Part shown: in pieces, positions 8,355 through 17,306 of the stretch
How positions within the stretch are numbered: the first letter of the stretch is position 1
Layout: each line of letters begins with the position of its first letter
DNA from: Bradyrhizobium hipponense
GTDB lineage: Bacteria > Pseudomonadota > Alphaproteobacteria > Rhizobiales > Xanthobacteraceae
DNA length: 52,093 nucleotides
Assembly (NCBI RefSeq): GCF_008123965.1
Contig: NZ_VSTH01000184.1
Coordinates: 1-52,093, forward strand
Direction: 5' to 3'
The notes under the pieces: model-generated
What the model was told of the DNA's origin: nothing
Database searches by the model: none
The model's input: only the letters and a program-made list of their open reading frames with translations
Position numbers and translations under genes: made by a program

Positions 8355-10331
8355 ATGACCGAGAACCCGGACCCCCTCGACGACCTGCCAAAGCGTGACC
8401 CCAATCATGTCACGGAGGAGAAGGCGGAGACGGCCTTTCAGGGGCGCCTAACGGAGAGCGGTCGTTTCATCCTCCAGCGCGCCGACCGCAAGGATTATGG
8501 CACAGACTGCGAGATCGAAGTCGTCGAGCAGGAGCAGGCGACGAACGTGAGGGTCCATGTGCAGCTCAAAGGGACCGTACGCCCCTTGAACGCGGATGGT
8601 TCTCTTAGCATCGAGGTCAGCCGCGCGAACCTGAATTACCTGCTAATGCACCCGCACAGCTTCTACGCCGCCTATCACATCCCGACGGCGTCGCTGCGCA
8701 TCTGCCTCGCGGAGACCGTTCTCCACCAGTACGAGCACGCGGGAAAGAACTGGACCCAGCAGCAATCGCTTACCGTCAATTTCACCGAAGATCTGACGGT
8801 CGAGCGGCTGGATCGGCTGGCTGAGTTGGCCAGATCCGCCGCGCGGGCGGCGCGCGATCGTTGGGTCGAGCAGACCCGGGCGGCCCCTGGCGACCTCGCT
8901 GGCCTACTTCGCCGAGCTGTGCCGGACGTCCATGTTCCGGATGATCCGGCCATGGCCCGCGAGCTCCTAAAGCACCTCTACAACCAGAACGCCGACGACG
9001 TGATCAGCGTGGCCTTTGATCGGTTCGCGGCGGTGTTCAGCGCAGATAACGAGGCCATGGGACTGGCCTATATGGCCGAGGTCAATCTGGGCATGGCGGG
9101 GTTGAGTCGGTCGCCCGCCCGGATCGAAGACGCCGTGGCGCACTTTAGGGATCAGCTTGACCTGGGCCGCTACGAGCGGGGCAGCGTTCACTACACGATC
9201 GGCAACGCCCTCTCGGCGCTCGGCCGGGAGGAGGACGCCAAGGCCGCCTATGAGGCGGCTCTCGCCGATCCCGCGTTCGCCAATGCGCCGGACCTAGCAT
9301 CCCAAGGCCGTAAGAACCTCGGGACGAGCTTTGAGCGGCTCGGAGATGAGAAGCGAGCAGTCGAGCACTATGGCGAAGCCTCGCGGCTGAGCCCGCACCT
9401 TCCTGAAGCCCACAATGCCTTGGCCCAATTCTACTTGCGCCAGGGCGAGTGGAAGGACGCCCTCGCGCATCTGGATCAGGCCGTCTTCACCGACACTACA
9501 CGCGCCAAGGCGGCCGGCGTTGCGGGTTGGAGGGCCAACGTGCTCTTCAACATGGGAGAGGGGAGCGCGGCGTTCCGCGAGATCAACGGCCTCCTCGTCC
9601 AAGCTGATTGCGAGCCATGGATCTGGCCGTTTTTCGCACGGCTGGTGGCGAGCTTCGGTCGGACAACGACGGAGAATGCGCGCCAAGCGCTGGGCTTCTG
9701 GCACCGCTATGTTGGTGCCCACCCCGAGAGCTCCGGCGGCCGTCGCGAGCTGCTGTTGGCGACCTTGTATCTGCGAACGGAGGGGCAGGATGTTGGCCGG
9801 ACCTACGCGGGATTCCGAGACGAGTTCGACCGGCAAATCGAGCACGTCGAGGACATTGATGAAGCCGCCTTTCTATGGGATCGCCTTGGGCACTGGGCGC
9901 AGGATGAAGCGGATTGGGCCGAGGCGGAGCGCTGTTTTCGTAAGGCCTACGACCTGGCGGGCGGTCACTACGGCTACTGTCTCGGGACGGCCCTCAACTT
10001 CCTCGGTCGGTTCGAAGAGAGCCTACCGTTCCTACGCGAACAGGCCGAGAGCATCCAGCCTGACGCCATGAGCTGGTTTCAGCTCGGCGCAGCCTACGGT
10101 GATCTTGGCCAGTCGGCGCTGGCCATCAAGGCCTATGAGAAGGCCCTCGCGTTGGATCCCGACTACGACCTAGCGATGTTCAATCTCGGCGGCGTTTACT
10201 GGAACAGCGGGGAAAAGATCGAGGCTTTTGGGATTTGGAAGGCGGCCATCGGCCGCTTCCCGGATCACGAGCTCGCCGCGAAACTCCAACGCGACATGCC
10301 GGTCTTCTTTTCGCCGGGTTCCATTCGATGA
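8355..10331 (+). CDS. DUF4365 (nuclease-fold) domain fused to TPR repeats
   Basis: A 658-residue protein. The first 170 residues match DUF4365: an early Glu-rich helix (TEEKAETAFQ), DYGTDCEIEVVE with Asp51 and Glu53/55, and VHVQLKGT with Gln70-x-Lys72. Together these give the D-ExE-QxK arrangement of PD-(D/E)xK nuclease folds. From about 200 to 650 it consists of TPR-like helical repeats with W/LG/Y/A/P spacing, the last near LGAAYGDLGQSALAIKAYEK. It has no membrane segment. It lies in an operon with the HEPN-like gene upstream (three-base gap). TPR arrays usually bind protein partners, so a sensor-plus-nuclease arrangement is plausible. The domain identities are fairly sure, the role is not. 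Confidence 0.8.
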   Translation: MTENPDPLDDLPKRDPNHVTEEKAETAFQGRLTESGRFILQRADRKDYGTDCEIEVVEQEQATNVRVHVQLKGTVRPLNADGSLSIEVSRANLNYLLMHPHSFYAAYHIPTASLRICLAETVLHQYEHAGKNWTQQQSLTVNFTEDLTVERLDRLAELARSAARAARDRWVEQTRAAPGDLAGLLRRAVPDVHVPDDPAMARELLKHLYNQNADDVISVAFDRFAAVFSADNEAMGLAYMAEVNLGMAGLSRSPARIEDAVAHFRDQLDLGRYERGSVHYTIGNALSALGREEDAKAAYEAALADPAFANAPDLASQGRKNLGTSFERLGDEKRAVEHYGEASRLSPHLPEAHNALAQFYLRQGEWKDALAHLDQAVFTDTTRAKAAGVAGWRANVLFNMGEGSAAFREINGLLVQADCEPWIWPFFARLVASFGRTTTENARQALGFWHRYVGAHPESSGGRRELLLATLYLRTEGQDVGRTYAGFRDEFDRQIEHVEDIDEAAFLWDRLGHWAQDEADWAEAERCFRKAYDLAGGHYGYCLGTALNFLGRFEESLPFLREQAESIQPDAMSWFQLGAAYGDLGQSALAIKAYEKALALDPDYDLAMFNLGGVYWNSGEKIEAFGIWKAAIGRFPDHELAAKLQRDMPVFFSPGSIR

Positions 10332-10632
10332 GTCCTACATAATGCGAAGGCGAAGGTCCGGCGAGAGCGGTTTAGCCATGGGGGCTGGCCTCCATCACCA
10401 GCCCTCCGGGTGAATCAAGATTTGCCTCGCAAGGGAATCCCTTCCGATTCCGCATGGTCGGAAAATGCTCTAGGAATGACGGTACGTGATTGGACATCAT
10501 GGACTCGCATGCTTCTGCTGCAGTTGTCCAACATGACCAATGAGAGAGGTTTAAAATTCCGCCGCGATCTGAGCCGCCATGACTTCAGTAAGGTGTTCGA
10601 GGGTGAATGTACCTCAGTCAGGAATACGCTTC
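10332..10632. other. Gene-free stretch after the DUF4365-TPR gene
   Basis: I see no convincing gene. A hairpin with stem GGGCTGG/CCAGCCC (10382-10388 with 10398-10404) follows the TPR gene but has no T-run, so it is at best a weak terminator. A GTG-initiated frame from 10410 lacks a ribosome-binding site and protein-like composition. Confidence 0.4.
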
Positions 10633-10950
10633 TCAGCCAAAGCAAAGATAGTATTCATAGAGTCCCGAATCGGTCGGCTGGGATCTATACATCACGTTCC
10701 TTATGGGAACATTAGGTCGAATAGGTGCAGGCGGATGTGAATCGGGGAGCCAGCGGCCGTTTAGACTTGCGGCCGTGGTGATAAAATAGAGTCCTTGAGT
10801 GCCCACACCGGGGAGATCGAAGGGAACGCCCGAAGAGCGATGAAGCATATCGGCGGGTCTAAGCATGCTGTTGTGCGCGAGTGCACCCGTGAGCATAGGA
10901 ACCTCAACGCCATTCGATAGCCGTATGGCACCTACGGTGCGCCACTTCAA
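10633..10950 (-). CDS. Possible hypothetical protein downstream of the broken protease
   Basis: A 105-residue open frame beginning with TTG that overlaps the restored stop codon of the protease pseudogene (TTGA at 10947-10950). The stretch LTGALAHNSMLRPADML and following residues look protein-like, but there is no ribosome-binding site in front, the C-terminal third is low in character, and I recognise no family. It could be a real coupled partner of the protease gene or chance. Confidence 0.25.
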   Translation of the reverse strand: MKWRTVGAIRLSNGVEVPMLTGALAHNSMLRPADMLHRSSGVPFDLPGVGTQGLYFITTAASLNGRWLPDSHPPAPIRPNVPIRNVMYRSQPTDSGLYEYYLCFG

Positions 10951-11836
10951 AAGATAGGATTAGCAATCGTTTCATCATCGTTCCCGGCGAAGTTCAGGCC
11001 GGTGATAGTGTTATCGCTACCGCGCACGATCACCGCACCGGAATCGCGTCTGACATTTTCGAGAATATCAATTGCCAATCGAACCATCTCTCGCCGTCGT
11101 CATACTTTATCTTTCTGGTTCCTGCGGCGCGCAACGTGCCACTACGACACGTGGGCGGCCGCGCGCCAACCTTGAAGTAAGTAGCTCCATCTCCACCCTT
11201 TAGGTAAGGCGTGAGAGCCATTGGATAAGGTCGGGTTGAGCCATCCTCGCATGCCCGCATCTCGGCGAGAGCATCTGCCGGATCGTTGTAGCGGCCGAGA
11301 GCAAGATCAAAGCTATTTCCCGAAGCTTCAAGCGATTGAAACATGTACAATGTTGCCTTGGAAACGCCTTTCAGGAAGATGGGAGTTCCAAGCGGAGTTT
11401 GGTTTCCGTTTGCACAAAAGACGTGCCAATTGCTCAGACAAACTGGCACACCGTCTAAGTAAAAACTCCATCCCACAGTTCCGTGGCCATTCAGGCCACT
11501 ACCCCAAGCCTCATCACCACCTCTCACTCCTATCCCGGTTTCTGGCACAACCTTGCGTGCAGGTGACGACGAGTGGGCACGAGGAACTGCCTTTCGCGAG
11601 ATGACGGTGGGAATCGATTTTGTTTGGCCCTCGTGAGCATATTCGAACGTGTCTGGAACACGTTGGGCGGACGCGACAAGGCTTTCTTCTGCTGATCCGT
11701 CTACAACGATTTCAAGGACGGGATCACCTTCCACATTGATCTGGATTCCATGGATGTCGTGCCGCATCATAAGCAAGCGGTGCTGGGACTTGAATTGCTC
11801 AACAATACTCTTGCATTCTTGAAGTTCTATCGTCAT
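10947..11836 (-). pseudogene. Trypsin-like serine protease, frameshifted at the catalytic serine
   Basis: The ATG at 11836 has GGAGGG just upstream. The protein carries a trypsin-like triad: His138 in SNWHVF, Asp177 in NSFDLALG, and a DSGAV serine motif. The last is in a different frame: the ORF stops at 11030 after SKMSDAIPVR, while DSGAVIVRGSDNTITGLNFAG and the tail to a TGA at 10947 continue in the +2 frame from about 11040. One or two bases, and probably the Gly before Asp-Ser-Gly, were lost here. Without the shift it would be a cytoplasmic protease of about 295 residues with an unrelated 80-residue N-terminal part. Catalytic function is lost unless this is a sequencing error. Confidence 0.75.
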
Positions 11837-12307
11837 CGATCCCTCCAATGAATCTATCAGTGATTACCACCACACACTATCAATCATAGGTCTTCTCTTC
11901 GTAGTCTCTAACCCCAGTGCCTTTCATCGCTGCTGTGGAGCGTCCCATCCTAAGGCTCCTTTCCGACGGTCAGCTAGGACTGCTTCCTGTCGGGCCACGC
12001 GTCGGCCGGACGGGAATACTAATGCTATCGAGTTGATCATACTGATTTTGCGGTTTCTCCGCGCTCGATCCAAGCCCGTCAAAACCGGGTCAGCGAAGTT
12101 TCGCGCTCATATTGCCTCTCCCTCTCTCCTCGCATCAGGTGCATCAAGCATTGAGCCTCAGAAACCGATGCACGCGCCTTTTCACAAGTCACAAGTGCGA
12201 CGCGTCCAACCTTAGATACGAACAAAGATAAAATCTCCTGCAGGCATCGTTTTGCTTCACTCGCAGCAAAAGTACGGCGCTTCTGTCGCATGCTCTCGCC
12301 CACTGTC
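11837..12307. other. Gene-free stretch before the DUF3616 gene
   Basis: This interval is lower in GC than its surroundings. A minus-strand frame from 12291 to 12079 (70 residues, starts MRQKRRTFAASEAKR) is open but has no recognisable family and no clear ribosome-binding site. Nothing else is supported. The protease promoter probably lies in the 11840-11950 part. Confidence 0.4.
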
Positions 12308-13351
12308 TTACGGCTGCGGAATCGTGACGGGAACGGGCGCGCCCTTCTTCTCACCATCGAATAGTATCAAAACGCGCAGGCCTGACGCGCCCTCGTCAAG
12401 CGGAAGCAGCGCCTCCGCCTTGCGTTTTCCTTTCTTCCCGACGATATCCGCGAGCTCCTTGAGAAGCCGGACATCCTCCGTCTCTCCATCCCACCAATAG
12501 ATAGCGTAGGGGCCTGGGCCGTTCGCGGTAGGTCCGGCGAGGACCAGTACGCCGTCGCCGTATGTCGCAAGATCGCGAACGCCCCTGCCTTCGCCCAGCG
12601 GCAGCCGACGGAGCCGGGCGTCGAGTGACGCTCCGCCGAAGACACTGTCAACGGGGACGGACAGTACGGCAGCGCGGCCGTCGCTGAGCGATGGACCGCG
12701 GAATCCCACCAATATACTCCCCCGCCTGATGGCGATGCCTTCGATTGTCAGGCCGTTGTTTTCAAGCCTGCGGTCGAGAAAGGGAGCGAGCGCAGGCTCT
12801 CGCGCAATGACCTCCTTAAGCTTTCCTGTCCGCTCGGCCGGGAGGGCGGCGTGACCGTTGGTCACGCGGAATCGGACAATCTGGCTGCTGGCTGCGATCC
12901 TCGCCGCGATCTCCTCCTCGTCTTCCTTCGGATCGAGCTTATGGTGGCTGTCGCGCGGATGGCCGTGAGAGCCGATCACATAGTAGAACTCATCGGCATA
13001 GGCGATGCCTTCCCCGTCGAGTTCGAGCGCTTTGCGTTTGAACTTATTGTAGATGAGAGGAATAACGTCGCCCGTGATGATCTTACCGTCTTTCACGGTG
13101 ACGAACTGCGCCTGCTGCACATTGTCGTCGATGACAACACACGAGCGCGGAAAGCCCTGCGGCCTGGCACAGGCGATACCGCTCACATCCTTCGAGTTCT
13201 TGCCCTTCTTGCCCAGGAGATTGCCGTGGACCGGCCAAGCGGTGTCGTCGCCGGCGCTCGCGGCGCTCCCGGCCGCGAACGCGAGGATGGCGGCGCACGC
13301 CAGCAGAATATCCCGAACAGAGCGTGCCGTCGCTCTTAAAGTCCCGGGCAT
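12308..13351 (-). CDS. Secreted DUF3616 protein
   Basis: A 347-residue exported protein. The signal peptide runs to about residue 33 (arginine-containing n-region, then ILLACAAILAFAAGSAASA). The mature part has the features of DUF3616: DVSGIACARP near the N-terminus, LDGEGIAY, YYVIGSHGH, GLTIEGIAI and VGFRGP, repeated blades suggesting a beta-propeller-like fold. The ATG at 13351 is preferred to the ATG at 13399 because it gives a normal signal peptide. It points away from the S1/P1 nuclease gene, sharing a 165-base divergent promoter region. Its function is unknown; it is probably periplasmic. Confidence 0.8.
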   Translation of the reverse strand: MPGTLRATARSVRDILLACAAILAFAAGSAASAGDDTAWPVHGNLLGKKGKNSKDVSGIACARPQGFPRSCVVIDDNVQQAQFVTVKDGKIITGDVIPLIYNKFKRKALELDGEGIAYADEFYYVIGSHGHPRDSHHKLDPKEDEEEIAARIAASSQIVRFRVTNGHAALPAERTGKLKEVIAREPALAPFLDRRLENNGLTIEGIAIRRGSILVGFRGPSLSDGRAAVLSVPVDSVFGGASLDARLRRLPLGEGRGVRDLATYGDGVLVLAGPTANGPGPYAIYWWDGETEDVRLLKELADIVGKKGKRKAEALLPLDEGASGLRVLILFDGEKKGAPVPVTIPQP

Positions 13352-13516
13352 TTCGGCCTCCCGTGCTGTCACAAATCTGTAGTTGTAATTTTTGCGCAAT
13401 ACGCCGAATATACATTCAGCGCAACTTGTCTTTCAGGCAAAACTACCAACGATATTTCAAAAGGCTCAATCGCTCGTTGGAGCTTTGAAAATTCCATTGC
13501 CGAGTTGGGAGCGAAG

Positions 13517-14374
13517 ATGATTGCGAAAGCAGCATTGGCGATAGCCATGGTGTGGCTGCCAACCTCCGCAGCGTTGGCTTTTGGCCAAGAAGGACATTCC
13601 ATCATCGGCGAAATCGCCAATCGACGCCTAACCGCGCAGGCGCTGACGGCGGTCGAAAACGCACTCGGCAGGGGTCATTCGCTTGCTGCCGTGGGAAGCT
13701 GGGCGGATGACGTGCGAGACGCCCGTCCGACCACATACAACTGGCACTTCGTCGACCTTCCGCTCGCCGCAGACGCATACGACGCGAACCGCGACTGCAA
13801 GCTCGTTCCCGCCAAGGGCGATTGTATCATTGCGGAACTGGGACGGTTGAAAAAAGAGCTTAGCTGCGCACCAACGAATGAAGCCAAAGCGGAAGCGCTC
13901 AAATTCACGGTGCATTTTGTCGGTGATGTGCATCAGCCCTTGCACACCGTCCTTGAAAAGCGAGGAGGCAACGGTGTCGATGTGACCTCGATGATCAAGG
14001 GTAACACATGTCGGCCGACCGCGAATGATCCCAACAAGTGCGTAACAGCCAGCAATCTTCATCAGATGTGGGACGGCGTGCTTATTACCCGATTCGTCTG
14101 GAACTGGGGCTCGTATGTCGATCGACTTGAGGAAGGATGGTTGAAGTCACCTGAAGCCGCCAACGCTGAGCAAGGGAGCATTCAGGACTGGGTAGAGCAA
14201 TCGCACAAGGAGGCGCGCATCGCGTGGGATGCGGTCCCCGCCGACACGAAGCTTACGGATGATTACCTTTCTGCGATGGTGCCCATTCTTGATCGCCAGC
14301 TTGGCCGTGGCGGACTGCGTCTCGCAAGATTCTTGAACGAGGCCTACGCGAACACCGATTGCTCGGGACAGTAG
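13517..14374 (+). CDS. Secreted S1/P1-type zinc nuclease
   Basis: A 285-residue exported nuclease that would hydrolyse single-stranded DNA/RNA in the periplasm or outside the cell. After a signal peptide (1-21, cleavage after ALA) come the family motifs: FGQEGHSIIGEIA, SWADDVRD, NWHFVDLP, HFVGDVHQPLH and NLHQMWD, which provide the trinuclear zinc ligands. Unusually, the mature N-terminal residue would be Phe where S1/P1 enzymes have Trp, whose backbone and amino group bind zinc. The ATG at 13517 with GGGAGCG upstream is preferred to TTG at 13505. It is first in a plus-strand series with the LOG-family, PLD-like and patatin-like genes. Confidence 0.9.
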   Translation: MIAKAALAIAMVWLPTSAALAFGQEGHSIIGEIANRRLTAQALTAVENALGRGHSLAAVGSWADDVRDARPTTYNWHFVDLPLAADAYDANRDCKLVPAKGDCIIAELGRLKKELSCAPTNEAKAEALKFTVHFVGDVHQPLHTVLEKRGGNGVDVTSMIKGNTCRPTANDPNKCVTASNLHQMWDGVLITRFVWNWGSYVDRLEEGWLKSPEAANAEQGSIQDWVEQSHKEARIAWDAVPADTKLTDDYLSAMVPILDRQLGRGGLRLARFLNEAYANTDCSGQ

Positions 14375-14397
14375 CTAGTAGCGAGGGAGAATTCGCA

Positions 14398-15501
14398 GTG
14401 CCCTATGGTAATCCCGACAGGTTATATTCAATTTCAGATCTTCTGGAAGGATATAGACGCGACGATCCCATGGCGTTTGCGGCGTCTTGGGACTTTCGTA
14501 TGTTTAGGACGTACATCGCAGATGGCGCAGCAACGCCTAGATCCCTTGAGGTACGTCGGGCGCAGGCCGACCATGACGCCCATATCGCTGAGGCGCTCAA
14601 GAACCTACTTGATAGCGAGCCGAAGCCGAAGCTGGTCGGCATCATGGGTGGTCACGGGCTTAGCCGCACGGATGCCGCTTACATCGCCGTAGCGCGGTTA
14701 GGACGCTACCTGACGCAGCAAGGTTATCTCGTTGTGACAGGCGGCGGCCCTGGAGCAATGGAAGCTGCCCACCTTGGAGCTACTTTTTCCGAAGCAACCG
14801 ATGGAGCGATGGACCAGGCGCTGACAGCGATAACCAAAGTCCCGAGACTGCCGCCACTGAACGACGTCGTCAGCAACTCGGGCGACATTGCGCCCGGAAA
14901 AGAAGCCGCGTTGGACGACGCCAGGAAGTGGCTGAATGCCGCCTTGGACGTCAAAGACATGGCCCCACAGCAACGAGGCCCGAGCCTTGCCATTCCGACC
15001 TGGCTCTATGGTAATGAGCCGACCATACCGTTTGCCACTCACTATGCGAAATTTTTCCAGAACAGTATTCGCGAGGAGGCGCTGATTACTCAATCTCGCG
15101 CGGGCATTGTCTATGCGCAGGGCGGTGGCGGAACGATACGGGAAATTTTTGAAGACGCAGAACAGAACTTTTATGCGCCGACCACCGCTGATTTTACCCC
15201 GATGATCTTCTTCGATCCAGACGGTTTCTGGGAGCATGATGCCGAGTTTGACGCGGGCGGGATCACCCTGCGGGGCGTCAAGGTCGATGAGCTACTAACG
15301 CGTATGTTCCGTTACGGTCGGAAGGACAGCGCAACCGTACTTAAGAAGGTGCGGTTCACAACGGATTTTTCCGTAATCAATCAGATATTGCGAACGCATG
15401 CGCCCGTCGCACAGCAGAATCTCGCGTTTTCGCTGGCGGGCGACGCTTTGAAGATCACCTCAACCTTACTTAATCGCCCATCGCGGCAAGACATTGCATA
15501 G
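14398..15501 (+). CDS. LOG-family (SLOG-like) Rossmann-fold protein
   Basis: A 367-residue protein with the Rossmann-like core of the LOG/lysine-decarboxylase-like family: LVGIMGGHGLSR, then VVTGGGPGAMEAAHLG near residue 112, and QGGGGTIREIFEDAEQ near 240, the equivalent of the PGGxGTxxE motif. Ordinary LOG proteins, which release cytokinin bases from nucleotides, are about 190 residues. This one has extra N- and C-terminal regions of about 80 and 100 residues and an insertion between the motifs. GTG at 14398 is chosen for its GAGGGAGA site; an earlier TTG would overlap the nuclease gene. Likely substrate: a nucleotide or nucleotide-derived signal (inference). Confidence 0.8.
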   Translation: MPYGNPDRLYSISDLLEGYRRDDPMAFAASWDFRMFRTYIADGAATPRSLEVRRAQADHDAHIAEALKNLLDSEPKPKLVGIMGGHGLSRTDAAYIAVARLGRYLTQQGYLVVTGGGPGAMEAAHLGATFSEATDGAMDQALTAITKVPRLPPLNDVVSNSGDIAPGKEAALDDARKWLNAALDVKDMAPQQRGPSLAIPTWLYGNEPTIPFATHYAKFFQNSIREEALITQSRAGIVYAQGGGGTIREIFEDAEQNFYAPTTADFTPMIFFDPDGFWEHDAEFDAGGITLRGVKVDELLTRMFRYGRKDSATVLKKVRFTTDFSVINQILRTHAPVAQQNLAFSLAGDALKITSTLLNRPSRQDIA

Positions 15502-15560
15502 GCCGTTAACCGGTCACTCGGAACGAGCTTTTTCAATCAAGTCAACAGCAGGAGCGTATT

Positions 15561-17222
15561 ATGGGGATTACCATTACGGTTCATGCGAACCAAGACGACG
15601 CGTTAATCGCGTGGCGACCCGACGCGTGGGCCGACGATTGGGTCGGCTTCATGCTCGAAATACAAGATACTATGACGGGGGAGACCAGGGTCATCAACAA
15701 CCGAATTCCCGCGAAAGTGGGCGAAGGAGCAGTCCCGCCCGAAGGTATTTCATCGGACCGATCGCCGTTGCTTCGCTGCATTTGGACCGACCATCGCGTC
15801 GATAACGCGGACCAGGTGGAATACCGGGTCACGCCCATGCGCAAGAGCGGGTCAGAATTCGCGGTTGTCTCCGAAGCTGCGAGCGACTGGACGCCACCCG
15901 TCAGCCCGACCGCGGACGCCGGCGACGGGGTTTCGGCGTACTTCAATCGCGGCACCATTATGTCGCAAATCGTCAGCCGCTTTGTGGGTGACGACATCAG
16001 TGTCGCGACACTAAAGCGGTTCAAGGCCCGCCTCAGCACTCCCGGATTTCCAGCACGTCGATATCTATCCGGGCATGCCCGACACGAGATCCTCTCGTAC
16101 CTCGCTGACGCTGATCGGCGCGGGAACGAGATTTATGCCGCTCTGTACGAATTGAACGATCAGGAATTGATCGATGCTCTAAAGGCTTTTGGAAGCCGCG
16201 GCAATGTTATCGTGGGCAATGGAAGCTCCACGAAAGCGGGCGTAGTTGACGAACTCGCCGGTGCGGAGCTAACCGTTCACGAGCGCGATTTGTCCCGGGC
16301 CGGTCGATCTTCGCCGAGCGTGCACAACAAATTTGTCGTCGAAGGGAATCCGCGCACGGGAAAGGCGGTGCGCGTCCTGACCGGAAGCACAAACTGGACG
16401 ACTACGGGGCTTTGCACTCAGCTCAACAACGTCTTCGTGACTGAACGTCCGAAGATTGCCGAGCGCTTTGTCAAGCAATGGCATGATCTCGTCGGCGCAG
16501 GCGATGATATGCCTGATGAACTTAAGCGGGAAAACGCCCGTTGGACAACAGATGGTCCGGTCTCGGTTGCGTTCGCGGCCACATCCGGTGAAGCCGAATT
16601 CAAGCCTGTGAAAAAGCTCATTGATGAGGCCGAAGACGGTTTATTTTTCCTGATGTTTACGCCGGGCCAATCGCCGTTGCTGGACGCCCTTCTGATCCGC
16701 AGCCAGGGTTCTGTTGGGCCCTATGTCCGAGGTGTTGTTTCGGATGTACGTGAGACCGCGAACGGCACCATTATTGCGCACGGCGCGCGTGTCATTCGGC
16801 GCGGCGAGGAAAAGCAATTTCGCGATTCAACGCTGCTTCCCGACGGATTGCCGCAGGACAACCTGCCGTCCTGGGCAAAGGAAGAGTTTAACCGCCGCAT
16901 GTTCTTTCCGGCGGGGCTGAATGCCATCGTGCATTCAAAGGTGATTGTTGTTGATCCATTCTCGGCCAACTGTGCGGTTGTCACGGGCTCGCACAACTTT
17001 TCCGATTCAGCTTCAAAGAGTAACGACGAGAATATAGTTATCGTCCGCGGTAATCGGCTTCTGGCACAAGCTTACGCCGTGCACATCCAGGGTGTTTACG
17101 ATCACTACTCGTGGCGAGCATTTCTTGGCGAAGGCGGCAATCCAGACATTCTGTTTCAGTCGCTGAAGGAATGGAAGGCTGGAGGATCGCGGGAGCGCGA
17201 CTTGGCATTCTGGCTGCGTTAA
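15561..17222 (+). CDS. Phospholipase D-like protein with two HKD-type motifs
   Basis: A 553-residue cytoplasmic protein of the PLD superfamily. Motif one is HNKFVVEG (His255, Lys257) followed by GSTNWT; motif two is HSKVIVVD (His458, Lys460, Asp465) followed by GSHNFSDSASKSNDEN. The second is complete. The first lacks the Asp eight residues after His, with Glu one position earlier. The N-terminal 130 residues are beta-rich and unrelated. PLD-fold enzymes of this size include nucleases as well as lipases, so the substrate is open. ATG is preceded by CAGGAG. It follows the LOG-family gene by 60 bases, same strand. Confidence 0.85.
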   Translation: MGITITVHANQDDALIAWRPDAWADDWVGFMLEIQDTMTGETRVINNRIPAKVGEGAVPPEGISSDRSPLLRCIWTDHRVDNADQVEYRVTPMRKSGSEFAVVSEAASDWTPPVSPTADAGDGVSAYFNRGTIMSQIVSRFVGDDISVATLKRFKARLSTPGFPARRYLSGHARHEILSYLADADRRGNEIYAALYELNDQELIDALKAFGSRGNVIVGNGSSTKAGVVDELAGAELTVHERDLSRAGRSSPSVHNKFVVEGNPRTGKAVRVLTGSTNWTTTGLCTQLNNVFVTERPKIAERFVKQWHDLVGAGDDMPDELKRENARWTTDGPVSVAFAATSGEAEFKPVKKLIDEAEDGLFFLMFTPGQSPLLDALLIRSQGSVGPYVRGVVSDVRETANGTIIAHGARVIRRGEEKQFRDSTLLPDGLPQDNLPSWAKEEFNRRMFFPAGLNAIVHSKVIVVDPFSANCAVVTGSHNFSDSASKSNDENIVIVRGNRLLAQAYAVHIQGVYDHYSWRAFLGEGGNPDILFQSLKEWKAGGSRERDLAFWLR

Positions 17223-17306
17223 GCCGGATGGCCTGCGCCGTCTGGCTTCGTAGTCTTGATCGGCTTGATTCTGCCCTAACCTGGTCTCGTAATGATTGGA
17301 GGAGAC

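Noticed and set aside
10410..10715. 101-residue plus-strand frame after the DUF4365-TPR gene
   Set aside because: GTG start without a ribosome-binding site, no domain, and composition not clearly protein-like.
12079..12291. 70-residue minus-strand frame beside the DUF3616 gene
   Set aside because: No family, no clear ribosome-binding site; mentioned only in the gap description.
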